A stretch of DNA of 33,039 nt from a bacterium (GTDB lineage Bacteria > Verrucomicrobiota > Kiritimatiellia > RFP12 > UBA1067): contig JANYBJ010000133.1 of the NCBI GenBank assembly GCA_025360845.1, forward strand, positions 1 through 33,039, in the 5' to 3' direction. The notes beneath the pieces are model-generated. The model did not search any database, had not been told where the DNA came from, and was given only the letters and a program-made list of their open reading frames with translations. The number at the start of each line of letters is the position of its first letter. The first letter of the stretch is position 1. Both the position numbers and the translations under genes were made by a program. This document shows positions 1 to 8,336 of this stretch, piece by piece.

Positions 1-19
1 CCGACTGGATTGATTCAAT

Positions 20-46
20 CTTTGCGGTCCTTGCGTTCTTTGCGGC
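20..46. repeat. Nonamer tandem repeat, three units
   Basis: Three imperfect 9-bp units (CTTTGCGGT, CCTTGCGTT, CTTTGCGGC) lie just upstream of the Bro-N gene. The open frame of that gene runs back through them as a Leu-Arg-Ser repeat, but the likely start codon is downstream. This is one of several short-period repeats found at gene edges in this window. Confidence 0.7.
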
Positions 47-105
47 CAAATGAATTGGTTAGTCTTAGCCGCTGGGAGCGCAGAGAGCGCGAAGGGAAAA
101 CGAGT

Positions 106-966
106 ATGACAAGCGAGACGTTGGCCTTTTTTGAAAGCTACAAGATCCGGCGGCAGTATGACGAGGCGAAGGGCGTCTGGCTCTTTTCGGTCGTGGATAT
201 CCTTCAGGTGCTCCTGCAGCAGCCGGATTTCCAAACGGCACGGAAATATTGGAACAAGCTCAAGGAGCGGCTTAAGAAGGAGGGAAGTCAATCGGTGACA
301 AATTGTCACCAGTTGAAAATGAAGGCCGAAGACGGCAAAATGCGCCTTACCGACGTCGCCGATCCCGAAACTCTCTTGCGCCTGATCCAGTCGGTTCCCA
401 GCCCCAAGGCCGAGCCGATCAAACTCTGGCTCGCGAAAGTCGGTTACGAACGCTTGCAGGACATGGCCGACCCGGCGCGTTCGGTCGACCGCGCCCGCGA
501 GTACTGGCAACAGCACGGCCGCAGCGAGAAGTGGATCCAGCAGCGCATGATGGGGCAGGAGACGCGCAATAAGCTCACCGACTACTGGAAAGGGCACGAG
601 ATCAAAGGCGAGACGGAATACGCCATACTCACGAACATCATCCATCGGGAGTGGTCCGGCGTCTCGGTCAAAAAGCACAAAGAGCTGAAGGGGCTTGAGC
701 GTCAGAACCTGCGCGACCACATGACCGAGGCGGAATTGATCTTCACCGCCCTGGCCGAGCTCGCCACCCGGCAGATCGCGGAAAGCGTGCAAGCGGCCGG
801 AATGGCGGAAAACAGCGAGGCGGGACAAAAAGGCGGCGGCTTGGCCAAGAAAGCCCGGCAGGAACTCGAAGAGAAGACCGGGCGGAAAGTGGTCTCTGGC
901 GAGAATTGTCTGGCCCCGCAGGTGGTTTCAGACCGCACAAGAAAGCAATCCGACGATAAGGCGTGA
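106..966 (+). CDS. Bro-N (BRO family N-terminal) domain protein, antirepressor/DinD-like
   Basis: The 286-residue product starts with a segment (about residues 1-110) that resembles the Bro-N domain of phage antirepressors and DinD-like proteins: an FESYKIRR opening, WLFSVVDILQVL, an ARKYWNKLKERL helix and a DVADPETLLRLIQSVPSPKA stretch. The rest is charged and helical and ends in a basic tail. Bro-N proteins are putative DNA-binding regulators of phages and mobile elements; no specific role can be assigned here. The frame is open from position 10, but ATG 106 is preferred because GAAGGGA lies about 8 nt upstream and the earlier part encodes only the repeat. A helicase fragment begins 4 nt downstream, so the two were probably co-transcribed as part of a restriction-type locus. 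Confidence 0.75.
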   Translation: MTSETLAFFESYKIRRQYDEAKGVWLFSVVDILQVLLQQPDFQTARKYWNKLKERLKKEGSQSVTNCHQLKMKAEDGKMRLTDVADPETLLRLIQSVPSPKAEPIKLWLAKVGYERLQDMADPARSVDRAREYWQQHGRSEKWIQQRMMGQETRNKLTDYWKGHEIKGETEYAILTNIIHREWSGVSVKKHKELKGLERQNLRDHMTEAELIFTALAELATRQIAESVQAAGMAENSEAGQKGGGLAKKARQELEEKTGRKVVSGENCLAPQVVSDRTRKQSDDKA

Positions 967-970
967 CTTT

Positions 971-1456
971 ATGGAACTGAAAGACTTTCAGAAAGAAACG
1001 CTCGCTAAACTGGACGTGTTTCTACGCGCGGCACGCGCGGGGACGCTGGCCGGCGCGTTCGAGCAGGTGGCGAAGGATGACCCGTCGGAGCTTTTCCGGC
1101 CCTACCGCCCGCTCACCGACGCCATGGCGGATGCGCCCTTCGTCTGTCTGCGGCTGCCGACCGGCGGCGGCAAGACGATCCTCGCGACCCACGCGGTCAA
1201 AACCGCCGCCGAAGCCTGGCTGTGTACGGACGCGCCGCTGGTCCTGTGGCTGGTGCCCACCAGCATGATCCGCGACCAGACCCTTGACGCCTTGCAGAAC
1301 ACGGAGCACCCTTACCGGAAGGCGCTGGACGACGCGTACAACGGGCGCGTCCGCGTGCTGGCCCTGTCGGACTTCGCGCAGATACGCCCGCAAGACCTTG
1401 TCTCGCGGGCCAATATCCTCATCGGCACGCTGAGGGACAGATCAAAGCAGCGTTGA
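971..1456 (+). pseudogene. 5' fragment of a DEAD/DEAH helicase, type III restriction (Res) subunit-like
   Basis: The 161-residue frame has the N-terminal part of a superfamily 2 helicase of the type III restriction Res type: FQKETLAKLDVFL near the start, Walker A LPTGGGKTILATHAVKTA at about residues 62-79, then LVLWLVPTSMIRDQT (motif Ia-like) and RANILIGT near residues 145-152. Similarity appears to end there and the frame closes after GTLRDRSKQR. Complete family members are several times longer and carry the DEAH box, the second RecA-like domain and a nuclease domain, none of which is present. The break lies between a 9-bp inverted repeat (1431-1439 and 1478-1486). It was probably co-transcribed with the Bro-N gene 4 nt upstream. 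Confidence 0.75.
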
Positions 1457-1487
1457 AAGGCTAAATCCATATTGAGGTGTCCCTCAA
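1431..1487. repeat. Inverted repeat at the helicase break point
   Basis: TGAGGGACA at 1431-1439 is inverted as TGTCCCTCA at 1478-1486. The right arm also sits in a small hairpin, TTGAGG (1472-1477) and CCTCAA (1482-1487). The pair brackets the end of the helicase fragment and may mark the edge of a deletion or a former insertion. No transposase is seen. Confidence 0.4.
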
Positions 1488-1515
1488 TGCCCGCAAACGA
1501 ATTGCTGCGCGACGC

Positions 1516-1545
1516 TTGCCCCGCCCCTCCCGGTTCAACTATACT
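1516..1545 (+). promoter_or_regulatory. Candidate ispA promoter with very short leader
   Basis: TTGCCC (1516-1521) and TATACT (1540-1545) are 18 bp apart. The -10 box ends only 7 nt before the ispA ATG at 1553, so transcription would begin at or beside the start codon. No Shine-Dalgarno sequence is present there. Confidence 0.45.
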
Positions 1546-1552
1546 GGCCGAC

Positions 1553-2410
1553 ATGACGTTTGATCTGACAACCTATCTCGCCGCACGCAAGCGACTCGTC
1601 GAAGAGCATCTCTGCGCCTGCCTGCCCGCCGCAGACGCGCGCCCCGCAGAACTGTCCGAAGCCATGCGCCACGCGGTTCTCTCCGGCGGCAAGCGCCTGC
1701 GCCCCATCCTCTGCCTCGCGGCCGCCGAAGCCGCTGGCGGCACTGCGGCCGACGCACTCCGCCCCTCCTGCGCGGTGGAGCTGCTGCACACCTATACGCT
1801 CGTTCACGACGATCTCCCCTGCATGGACAACGACCTGCTGCGCCGCGGCCTGCCCACCGTCCACGCCAAGTACGGCGAGGCCCTCGGCGTCCTCACCGGC
1901 GACGCGCTCCAGACCCTCGCCTTCGAGATCCTCGCCCGCACGCCGGAGGGCCGCCCCGGCACCGTCGCGCGCCTCGTCGCGGAACTCGCCTCAGCCGCCG
2001 GAGCGGCAGGCGTCATCGCCGGCCAGGTCGAGGACATCCGTTTCGCCGCCGCCCCCACGCGCGACGTTCTCGACTACGTGTTCCAGCACAAAACCGCGGA
2101 ACTCTTCCGCGCCGCCGCCCGGCTGGGCGCTGTCGCCGCCGGTGCGAACGACCTCGATCTCGCCAAGCTCTCCACCTTCGCCGACGGCCTCGGCTTCGCC
2201 TTCCAGATCGTTGACGACCTGCTCGACGCCCACGAGGCCAAAGCCGGTTCCAAGCCCGAACTCTCCTGCCTCGACGTCATGACCGAAGCCGAAGCGCGCG
2301 ACTGGGCCGCGCACCGCACGCAGCGGGCTATCGACGCGCTTGAAGGCCTGCCGGGCGACACCGACCCGCTCGCCGCTCTCGCCCGCGACCTGCTCAGCCG
2401 CATTCTCTAG
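1553..2410 (+). CDS. ispA: Farnesyl/geranylgeranyl diphosphate synthase (polyprenyl synthetase family)
   Basis: This 285-residue protein is a short-chain trans-prenyltransferase that condenses isopentenyl diphosphate with allylic diphosphates in the cytoplasm. It has GGKRLRP at residues 45-51, the first aspartate-rich motif DDLPCMDND at 86-94, GQVEDI near 158, HKTAELF near 179 and the second aspartate-rich motif FQIVDDLLD at 217-225. Length and motif spacing match the IspA family; the exact chain length of the product cannot be read with certainty. The frame is open further upstream, but ATG 1553 begins at the family N-terminus and sits 7 nt behind a TATACT box. The RmlD-like gene follows after 33 nt on the same strand. 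Confidence 0.95.
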   Translation: MTFDLTTYLAARKRLVEEHLCACLPAADARPAELSEAMRHAVLSGGKRLRPILCLAAAEAAGGTAADALRPSCAVELLHTYTLVHDDLPCMDNDLLRRGLPTVHAKYGEALGVLTGDALQTLAFEILARTPEGRPGTVARLVAELASAAGAAGVIAGQVEDIRFAAAPTRDVLDYVFQHKTAELFRAAARLGAVAAGANDLDLAKLSTFADGLGFAFQIVDDLLDAHEAKAGSKPELSCLDVMTEAEARDWAAHRTQRAIDALEGLPGDTDPLAALARDLLSRIL

Positions 2411-2443
2411 CCCGTACGGGCGCGGCACGCCGCGTCCCTCCTG

Positions 2444-3385
2444 ATGGACACACTCATGAACTTATCCACCCCCCGCATCCTGATCACCGGCGCGACCGGC
2501 CTTCTCGGCCGCCCCATCCTGCACGCCTGCTCGGCCGTTCCCGGGTGGCGCGTCACCGGCGCCTCCTTCCGCCGCGGAGGCCCCGGCCTTGAGCGCATCG
2601 ACCTTTCACAGACCGCTCAGATCCCCGCCTTTCTCGACCGCCTCGCGCCGGACGTGATCATCCACTCCGCGGCCGAACGCCGTCCGGATGTGAGCGAGAA
2701 AGACCCGGCCGGCACGCAGCGCCTGAATGTCGGCGCCACCGCCGCGCTTGCGCACTGGGCCGCGGCGCATCAGGCGTTCCTGATTTACATCTCCAGCGAC
2801 TACGTTTTCGACGGCACCAAGGCGCCCTACACGCCCGCCTCGCCGACGCACCCGATCAACGCCTACGGCCAGAGCAAGCTCGACGGCGAACAGGCGGTGC
2901 GGGCGGCAGGCCGCGACCACGCGATCCTGCGCGTGCCGATCCTCTACGGCGAGGTCGAGTCCCTCGACGAGTCGCCCGTGACGGTGCTTGCGAAGAACAT
3001 GCTCAACGCCCGCCCCGGCGAGCGCCTCGCCATGGAGAACTGGGCCACGCGCTATCCCACGCACACGCGGGACGTGGCCGCCGTGCTGCGGCAGATGGTG
3101 ACTCACAAATTGACGCATCCCGACTTCAGCGGCATCTTCCATTGGAGCGGAGACGAGCCCATGACCAAATACGACATGGCCTGCGCCTTTGCGCGGCTGT
3201 TGCCGTTCGATCCGGCCCGGCTCGTTCCCGACAACGCGCCGCCCGCGTCTGGCGCCCCGCGCCCCAAGGACTGTCATCTCGACTCGTCCGCATTGGAGTC
3301 GCTCGGCATCGGCCAGCGCACGCCCTTCGCGTCCGCGCTGCCCGCCCTCCTCGCCCCGCACCTCCGCCCCTCACCCCGGAAATGA
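2444..3385 (+). CDS. RmlD-like NAD(P)-dependent sugar-nucleotide reductase (extended SDR)
   Basis: The 313-residue protein is an extended short-chain dehydrogenase of the RmlD substrate-binding group (dTDP-4-dehydrorhamnose reductase and MAT2B relatives). It shows the nucleotide-binding GATGLLG at residues 16-22, YISSDYVFDG at 115-124 and the catalytic pair YGQSK with Tyr141 and Lys145. It probably reduces a keto-sugar nucleotide, but no rml genes flank it, so the substrate is unknown. ATG 2444 and ATG 2456 are both possible starts and neither has a strong ribosome binding site. The 3' end overlaps the convergent Gfo/Idh gene by 15 bp. Confidence 0.85.
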   Translation: MDTLMNLSTPRILITGATGLLGRPILHACSAVPGWRVTGASFRRGGPGLERIDLSQTAQIPAFLDRLAPDVIIHSAAERRPDVSEKDPAGTQRLNVGATAALAHWAAAHQAFLIYISSDYVFDGTKAPYTPASPTHPINAYGQSKLDGEQAVRAAGRDHAILRVPILYGEVESLDESPVTVLAKNMLNARPGERLAMENWATRYPTHTRDVAAVLRQMVTHKLTHPDFSGIFHWSGDEPMTKYDMACAFARLLPFDPARLVPDNAPPASGAPRPKDCHLDSSALESLGIGQRTPFASALPALLAPHLRPSPRK

Positions 3386-4759
3386 CCAGCCCTCGCGGAC
3401 AGCCGACGAGACCAAGAGGTTCGCCTCGTCGTTTTTCGCGAAGCGGCACTTGCGGCTGTTCCACTCCAGCTTGCCGTGAACCCGCTGCGCGACGCATCCG
3501 GCCAGAACGCTCTCCGAAAGCGGAACGGCATGCGCCATATCTGAAAAGGTCTTCTGCCCATACCGGATCGCGTCAAGGAACTCGCGCTGCTGCCCCTTCA
3601 CGCGCGGCACGCTCTCCGGCACGGCCATACAGGCCTCATGTTTTTCGAAATCGACTACCCGCTCCTCACCGCGCAGCGCGAGATAGTGGCGGGTGCCCAG
3701 ATCATCGGCGACCAGCCACACGCCCCGCTCGCCGATCAGCAGGCACCCCGCGTCAGGCACCTGACCGAGCGCCGCCGTCACCTGCGGCATGAGTTCGGCC
3801 GCCGGCTTCCAGTTGCCGTCATACCACCAGAGCGTGACCGCCGGGGAATGCCTGCCCCGCGCCGCAAAAGCGAACCGCAGCTTGCTGGCCTTGGGATAGG
3901 TCTCGCTGAAACGTTCGGCACACTCCTCCGCCTCGACCGACACCGGCGCACCCAGCCCCAACGCGCGGAACGGCAGGTTCATCAGATGGCTCCCCGCATC
4001 CCCCAAGGCGCCCGTGCCGAAATCATGCCACCCGCGCCAGTTGAAGCGGTGGTACACCTTGCTCTTGTAAGGCCGCACCGGAGCGCCGCCCAGCCACAAA
4101 TCCCAATCCAGAGAGGCCGGCACCGGATCGCTGCCGTCAGGCCGGTTGACGCCCTGCGGCCAGACCGGACGCCCGGTCCAGACATGCACCTCGGACACCT
4201 CGCCGATCAGCCCGGTCGCCAGCACCTCGACCGCGCGCCGGAACTCCGGCGTCGCGCTCCCCTGGTTCCCCAACTGCGACACCACACCGCACGCTTTGGC
4301 CTTCTCCTGCAAGAGCCTCACCTCGCGGAGCGTCCGCGCCAGCGGCGGCTCGACATACACGTGGCAACCGTGCCCCATCGCCCATGCCGCCTGCATGCCG
4401 TGCCCGTGGTCCGGCGTGGAAATAAAAACCGCGTCCAGCCCCTTCTCCGCATCGAACATCACCCGGAAATCTTTGTAGAGCCGCACACCCGGGCAGGCGG
4501 TCGCCACCTTCTCGCGGCCCGTGAGCAGGGCCGTCTCGTCCACATCGCACATCGCCGCGATGTTTTCGCCCGCCTCATATGCCGCACCCCAGTTGGCCTG
4601 CCCGCAGCCGCCAACGCCGATGACCCCGACGTTCAAACGCTCTCCGGCGCTCTTCCGCTGAACCCCGGCTGACCGGAATAAGCTGCGGCACCCCCCCGAC
4701 ACGACCGTGCCCGCACTCAGCCCCGCCGCCAACAAGAACCCTCTGCGTGTCAGTCTCAT
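3371..4759 (-). CDS. Tat-exported Gfo/Idh/MocA family oxidoreductase with altered EKP motif
   Basis: The 462-residue protein starts with a twin-arginine signal (TRRGFLLAAG, residues 4-13) followed by a Cys at 24, so it may be exported folded and perhaps lipid-anchored. The Rossmann motif GVIGVGGCG lies at 45-53 and STPDHGH at 114-120. The family's lysine in the EKP motif is absent: the sequence reads VYVEPPL (134-140), with Pro138 in its place. The partner family member at 20767 keeps CEKPL. The start is supported by AAGGAGAG about 10 nt upstream. The gene lies 25 nt behind the ABC permease and ends the exporter operon. It may act on sugar derivatives, or may have lost ordinary dehydrogenase activity. 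Confidence 0.88.
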   Translation of the reverse strand: MRLTRRGFLLAAGLSAGTVVSGGCRSLFRSAGVQRKSAGERLNVGVIGVGGCGQANWGAAYEAGENIAAMCDVDETALLTGREKVATACPGVRLYKDFRVMFDAEKGLDAVFISTPDHGHGMQAAWAMGHGCHVYVEPPLARTLREVRLLQEKAKACGVVSQLGNQGSATPEFRRAVEVLATGLIGEVSEVHVWTGRPVWPQGVNRPDGSDPVPASLDWDLWLGGAPVRPYKSKVYHRFNWRGWHDFGTGALGDAGSHLMNLPFRALGLGAPVSVEAEECAERFSETYPKASKLRFAFAARGRHSPAVTLWWYDGNWKPAAELMPQVTAALGQVPDAGCLLIGERGVWLVADDLGTRHYLALRGEERVVDFEKHEACMAVPESVPRVKGQQREFLDAIRYGQKTFSDMAHAVPLSESVLAGCVAQRVHGKLEWNSRKCRFAKNDEANLLVSSAVREGWSFPG

Positions 4760-4784
4760 ACCCTGCCTCTCCTTCCCAATCCGG

Positions 4785-6182
4785 TTACCCCGCGTCCGCC
4801 ATCTCCCGCCGCCTCAGCACCCAGCAGCCCGCGGCCGCAAAACACAGCGGCAGCAGCAATCCGTTCCATGCCAGCGACGCTCCCAGCACGCCTCCCTCAA
4901 TCCGTTCGCCGCGCGTCAGCGCGGTCAGCGGCGCTGCCTGCATCGCACGGAGCGACGCCTCGTGAACCCCCCGCGACACCCAGATGCCGACCCGGTTCTG
5001 CCACAGCGACGCGTCCTCTTCCGAAATCACCTCGGCCACCGAGTTGCCGACCAGCGTCAACACCAGCAGCACGGTCGCCACGAACGCCGCAACCGGCAGC
5101 GAGAAACAGGCGCTCAGCGTCAGCCCGAAGGCGGCCAGCAACGCCAACACCCCCCAGTGTACACAGGCCGCACGCGCCAGATTCGCCTCAAACGAGCCGC
5201 CCGGCGTCAGCAGCGCCACGTCCTGCCTGAAACGCACCATCAGCGCCGAAGCCTTCTTCGGGTCGCCGGCGTGAGCGAACGTCAGCTCAAAATTCTGTAA
5301 TGCGCCTCCCGCGCCCCCCGACTCCTGACCCCTGCCTCCTGATCCCTGACTGAATGCCCGCGTATCCACCACAAACTCAAGCGCGTTCCGGGTGAAGTCG
5401 TCGAGCGCCACCTCAACCGTTTTTCCCGGACGTTCGCGGCAACCCAGCCTGCACACGCCCTTCACATGTTCGCGCGTGCTGTACTCCGTGTCGAACGTCA
5501 CGCGGACCGTCACCGGCGCCCCCTCCCTGAGCGGACGAAGCAGCCGGAATTGCCACCGCACCTGCTCGCCGGGATTGATCACATCGTATTTGTCCTGCGC
5601 GCGCTCTTCCAGCGTCCGCAGAATGGCCTTCTCGGCCAGCCCCTTCGGCGTCAGGTTCTTCTGCCGCATCAGCTCGAGCGTCTGCCGGGCCTCCTCGCGC
5701 GGCGTCGGCAGCTCCGGGCGGGTCACCCGCCGGCTCGCCGGACGGTCGGCCTCCTCCCAGCCCTTCCGGTGCATCCGCCACAGCACCTGCGCATACACGC
5801 CCGCGTAGACAGCCAGAAGCAACGCCGCGTTCAGGAGCAGCAGCGCGAACCACTTGCCGACCCAGAACTCCGCCGCACGCACGGGCTTGACCGCCGACAG
5901 GCTCATGCGCTCGCTGTCGATCTCCGCGGCAAAAAGCGCGCAGGCCGCCCACAGGGTCGCCAGGCACAGGATGCCGAAGGCGAACCCCAGCGTATACGCG
6001 AGCAGAATGTGCAGTTCGCCTTCGGGCGTGCCGTCGCCTTTGACCACATTAGGCAGCACTCCCACACAGACCGCCAGCAACACCAGCAGCGCCGTGACCC
6101 CCTTCGTCCGCAGCGAAGCGCGCACCGCCAAAACCGTCACGCCCCAGATGCGGCGCGCGCTCTCTGTCACAGCTTTGAACAT
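4785..6182 (-). CDS. ABC-2 type transporter permease with large extracytoplasmic insert
   Basis: The 465-residue protein has hydrophobic segments at about residues 29-47, 58-86 and 111-134, a long soluble part at about 135-338, and further membrane segments from about 341 to the C-terminus. ERMSLSAVKPVRAAEFWVGKW (split here by region, 91-111) is the amphipathic stretch common in ABC-2 permeases. The start overlaps the ATPase gene end by 16 bp, so the two are probably translationally coupled. Residues 279-288 (QGSGGRGQES) are encoded by a heptamer tandem repeat that appears to have expanded within the soluble loop. The substrate is unknown; the pair plus the second permease at 7156 form a heterodimeric exporter. 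Confidence 0.85.
   Translation of the reverse strand: MFKAVTESARRIWGVTVLAVRASLRTKGVTALLVLLAVCVGVLPNVVKGDGTPEGELHILLAYTLGFAFGILCLATLWAACALFAAEIDSERMSLSAVKPVRAAEFWVGKWFALLLLNAALLLAVYAGVYAQVLWRMHRKGWEEADRPASRRVTRPELPTPREEARQTLELMRQKNLTPKGLAEKAILRTLEERAQDKYDVINPGEQVRWQFRLLRPLREGAPVTVRVTFDTEYSTREHVKGVCRLGCRERPGKTVEVALDDFTRNALEFVVDTRAFSQGSGGRGQESGGAGGALQNFELTFAHAGDPKKASALMVRFRQDVALLTPGGSFEANLARAACVHWGVLALLAAFGLTLSACFSLPVAAFVATVLLVLTLVGNSVAEVISEEDASLWQNRVGIWVSRGVHEASLRAMQAAPLTALTRGERIEGGVLGASLAWNGLLLPLCFAAAGCWVLRRREMADAG
5321..5348. repeat. Heptamer tandem repeat inside the permease gene, four units
   Basis: Four 7-bp units (ACTCCTG, ACCCCTG, CCTCCTG, ATCCCTG) lie in the coding sequence of the ABC permease. 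They encode a Gly/Ser-rich linker within the soluble loop and the frame stays open. Confidence 0.8.
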
Positions 6183-7102
6183 GCGCCGCCCTCACCCTCA
6201 CGCGTCCCCTGCGTCGCCCGCAAAAACGGCGCCATCTCGAACGTGCGCAGACGCCCGTCCTGCGCCACCACCTGCAAGAAGAAAGACTCCAGGCTCATCG
6301 CGGGATAGTCCAACTGCACCCGGCAGCCCGCCCGCTCCTCGATCTCGCTCCGCAACGCCGCCACCGCCTCGGAACTCAAGCCTTCGATCAGGAAGCGGAC
6401 CGCCTCCGGCTTGCGCAACAGGTCGGCGATCTTCCCCTCCGCCCGCAAGGCCCCGCGGTCCAAGATCGCCACGCGGTCACACACATCCTCGACATCCGAC
6501 AAAAGGTGCGAGGTCATCAGCACCGTCACGCCGGACTTAGCCAGCAGGCACACCAGATCCTTCACCTCGCGGCAGCCGATGGGGTCGAGTCCCGAGGTCG
6601 GCTCGTCCAGGATCAGCAGCTCCGGCGCATTCACCAGCGCCTGCGCCAAGCCCACGCGCCGCGCCATGCCTTTGGAGAAACGCCCGACCGCGCGGTCTGC
6701 CGCCTGCGTCAGGTCCACCATCGACAGCAGTTCCGCCGTGCGCCGCACCGCCTCGCCATGCGCCATGCCGAACAGGCTCGCGTAATACATCAGCGTCTCG
6801 CGCGGCGTGAGGAACGGATGCAGGTGCGACACCTCCGGCAGATAACCGATCCGCGCTTTGACGCGCGTGTCGCTCGGCGCCGCGCCCAGCACGCGGATTT
6901 CGCCCTTTGTAGGGTGCAGCAAGCCCAGCAACATCTTGAGGGTCGTGCTCTTGCCTGAACCGTTCGGCCCCAGCATCCCGAACACCTCGCCCTGCCGCAC
7001 CGAAAAGTCCAACCCTTTGACCGCCTCGACCGTCGGCCGCCGCCAGAAGTCGCGGAAGGTCTTCCGCAACCCCCGCGTTTCAATGACCTTTTCGACTTCC
7101 AA
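6167..7102 (-). CDS. ABC transporter ATP-binding protein
   Basis: This 311-residue ATPase has Walker A GPNGSGKST (45-53), the signature FSKGMARR (142-149), Walker B LLILDEP (162-168) followed by TSGLDP, and the H-loop MTSHLLSDVEDV. The C-terminal part (about 220-311) is the accessory domain seen in ATPases that serve ABC-2 exporters. It would power the two permeases on either side of it in the operon. The stop overlaps the downstream permease start by 16 bp, and the upstream permease ends 53 nt before its ATG, with a hexamer repeat filling the gap and supplying purine-rich sequence ahead of the start. Confidence 0.95.
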   Translation of the reverse strand: MEVEKVIETRGLRKTFRDFWRRPTVEAVKGLDFSVRQGEVFGMLGPNGSGKSTTLKMLLGLLHPTKGEIRVLGAAPSDTRVKARIGYLPEVSHLHPFLTPRETLMYYASLFGMAHGEAVRRTAELLSMVDLTQAADRAVGRFSKGMARRVGLAQALVNAPELLILDEPTSGLDPIGCREVKDLVCLLAKSGVTVLMTSHLLSDVEDVCDRVAILDRGALRAEGKIADLLRKPEAVRFLIEGLSSEAVAALRSEIEERAGCRVQLDYPAMSLESFFLQVVAQDGRLRTFEMAPFLRATQGTREGEGGACSKL

Positions 7103-7118
7103 TGCCTGCTTCCCCTTT

Positions 7119-7160
7119 CCTGATCCTGTTCCTAATCGTGATCTTAATCCTCATCCTACC
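7119..7160. repeat. Hexamer tandem repeat, seven units
   Basis: Seven 6-bp units related to CCTAAT (CCTGAT, CCTGTT, CCTAAT, CGTGAT, CTTAAT, CCTCAT, CCTACC) fill the space between the upstream permease stop and the ATPase start. The permease stop codon lies in the last unit. Read on the minus strand the units are GGAxxA-like and purine-rich. Confidence 0.8.
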
Positions 7161-8238
7161 CCAAATCCCGCTCCCGGAACGACAAACACCCCGCAACCAG
7201 GCAGATCGCGCAACAGGTCGCCGCATACGCCCCGGCCTCGGCCACATAGACCCAAGCGACGCGCCCCTCGCGTGCCACCGCATCGCAGAGCCAGAAATTC
7301 TGTATGTCCGGCAACACGCCCGACAACAGTCCGCGCAGCGAGAAAAGCGGCGCACCGGCCGTCAAGGCATCGCCCGCCAATCCCAGAATCAGCACACCCG
7401 CGCACACAGCCAAAGCCGCGCCCGTCTGCAGCCGCGTCGCCAGCGCGGTCGCCAACGCCGCGAAAATCGCCAGCGCGAACAGCACGAGCAGCGCCACCGG
7501 AAGGACGCGCAGGTTGAGTTCGGGATGATACAGCAGCAGCTCCGTCGCCGCGTGCGCGTGTTCCGCACCGCATTCGCAGGCCGCCTCGCCGTGCAGGGGG
7601 TAAAGCTCTCCGAAGCGGTTGTAGAACCCGGAGACCGCCGCCACCGCCACCTGCGACAACGCCACGCCCGCGAACGCCGCCACCCCGAACCGCCGCCGCC
7701 AGAAAAAGTGCCTGGAGGCCGCCACGATCAACGCGCTCAGCACGCCCAAAAAGCTCAAGGCCAACGTCCATGGATCGGTCGCGGAGCCGACGAACTCTTT
7801 CAGCGTCAGAAAGTGGGAGGAGCAGCGTTCCGCCAGCAAGGTCGCCGCCAACACGCCACACCAGAAGATCGCGACCACGCCGCAGACCCCCAGCCATTTC
7901 GCCACTACAAAGGTCACGCGCGAAACCGGCTTGCCGATGGCCGCCGCCGCCGTGCCGCGCGCGATCTCATCCGCCACTGACCGGCCCGCCGTGCCTGCCG
8001 CCAAGACCAACCCGAACACCAGCATGCACGAGAGGCCGCTGTCGCGCGCCAGCCGGCCGTCCTCGCTGAAGCGGTGGAACTGGAAGACAGGCACCAGCAG
8101 CGTCGTCAGCACCGCCGACAGCAGAATGAGAAACGCGACCGGCTGCTGGATCGCCTCGATCAGCGTCGTTCCCGCGATCGCGGCCACCTGTTGGAGCATC
8201 CGCCGCGCACCCGCACGGTTCTGGGGGGGTCGTATCAT
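7156..8238 (-). CDS. ABC-2 type transporter permease
   Basis: The 360-residue protein is strongly hydrophobic, with membrane segments near residues 35-52, 73-84, 112-132, 157-172, 183-200, several between 245 and 300, and one near 330-350. GRSVADEIARGTAAAAIGKPVSR (about 85-107) resembles the cytoplasmic loop of ABC-2 permeases. It is the first gene of the exporter operon and is followed by the ATPase. ATG 8238 is taken as the start because TTGACG and TAAACT lie 17 bp apart just ahead of it; an internal ATG at 8199 is possible. Two His/Cys-containing stretches near residue 216 (CECGAEHAHA) are unexplained. Confidence 0.85.
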   Translation of the reverse strand: MIRPPQNRAGARRMLQQVAAIAGTTLIEAIQQPVAFLILLSAVLTTLLVPVFQFHRFSEDGRLARDSGLSCMLVFGLVLAAGTAGRSVADEIARGTAAAAIGKPVSRVTFVVAKWLGVCGVVAIFWCGVLAATLLAERCSSHFLTLKEFVGSATDPWTLALSFLGVLSALIVAASRHFFWRRRFGVAAFAGVALSQVAVAAVSGFYNRFGELYPLHGEAACECGAEHAHAATELLLYHPELNLRVLPVALLVLFALAIFAALATALATRLQTGAALAVCAGVLILGLAGDALTAGAPLFSLRGLLSGVLPDIQNFWLCDAVAREGRVAWVYVAEAGAYAATCCAICLVAGCLSFRERDLG

Positions 8239-8245
8239 GGCAGTC

Positions 8246-8274
8246 AGTTTACCGGATCATCCCTCTTGCGTCAA
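8246..8274 (-). promoter_or_regulatory. Candidate promoter of the ABC exporter operon
   Basis: On the minus strand TTGACG (8274-8269) and TAAACT (8251-8246) are 17 bp apart. The -10 box ends 7 nt before ATG 8238, which predicts a leaderless or nearly leaderless transcript. Confidence 0.55.
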
Positions 8275-8291
8275 AGGCTCTGCCGGAAAAC

Positions 8292-8324
8292 AAAAAGGCC
8301 GCCGGGTGACCGGCGGCCTTTTTT
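8292..8324 (-). terminator. Rho-independent terminator
   Basis: A perfect 9-bp stem, GGCCGCCGG (8297-8305) with CCGGCGGCC (8310-8318), closes a GTGA loop and is flanked by A5 on the left and T6 on the right, so it can work in both directions. It lies 13 nt beyond the stop of the 8337-9464 gene and separates that transcript from the exporter operon. Confidence 0.92.
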
Positions 8325-8336
8325 CAGAGAGTCGAA

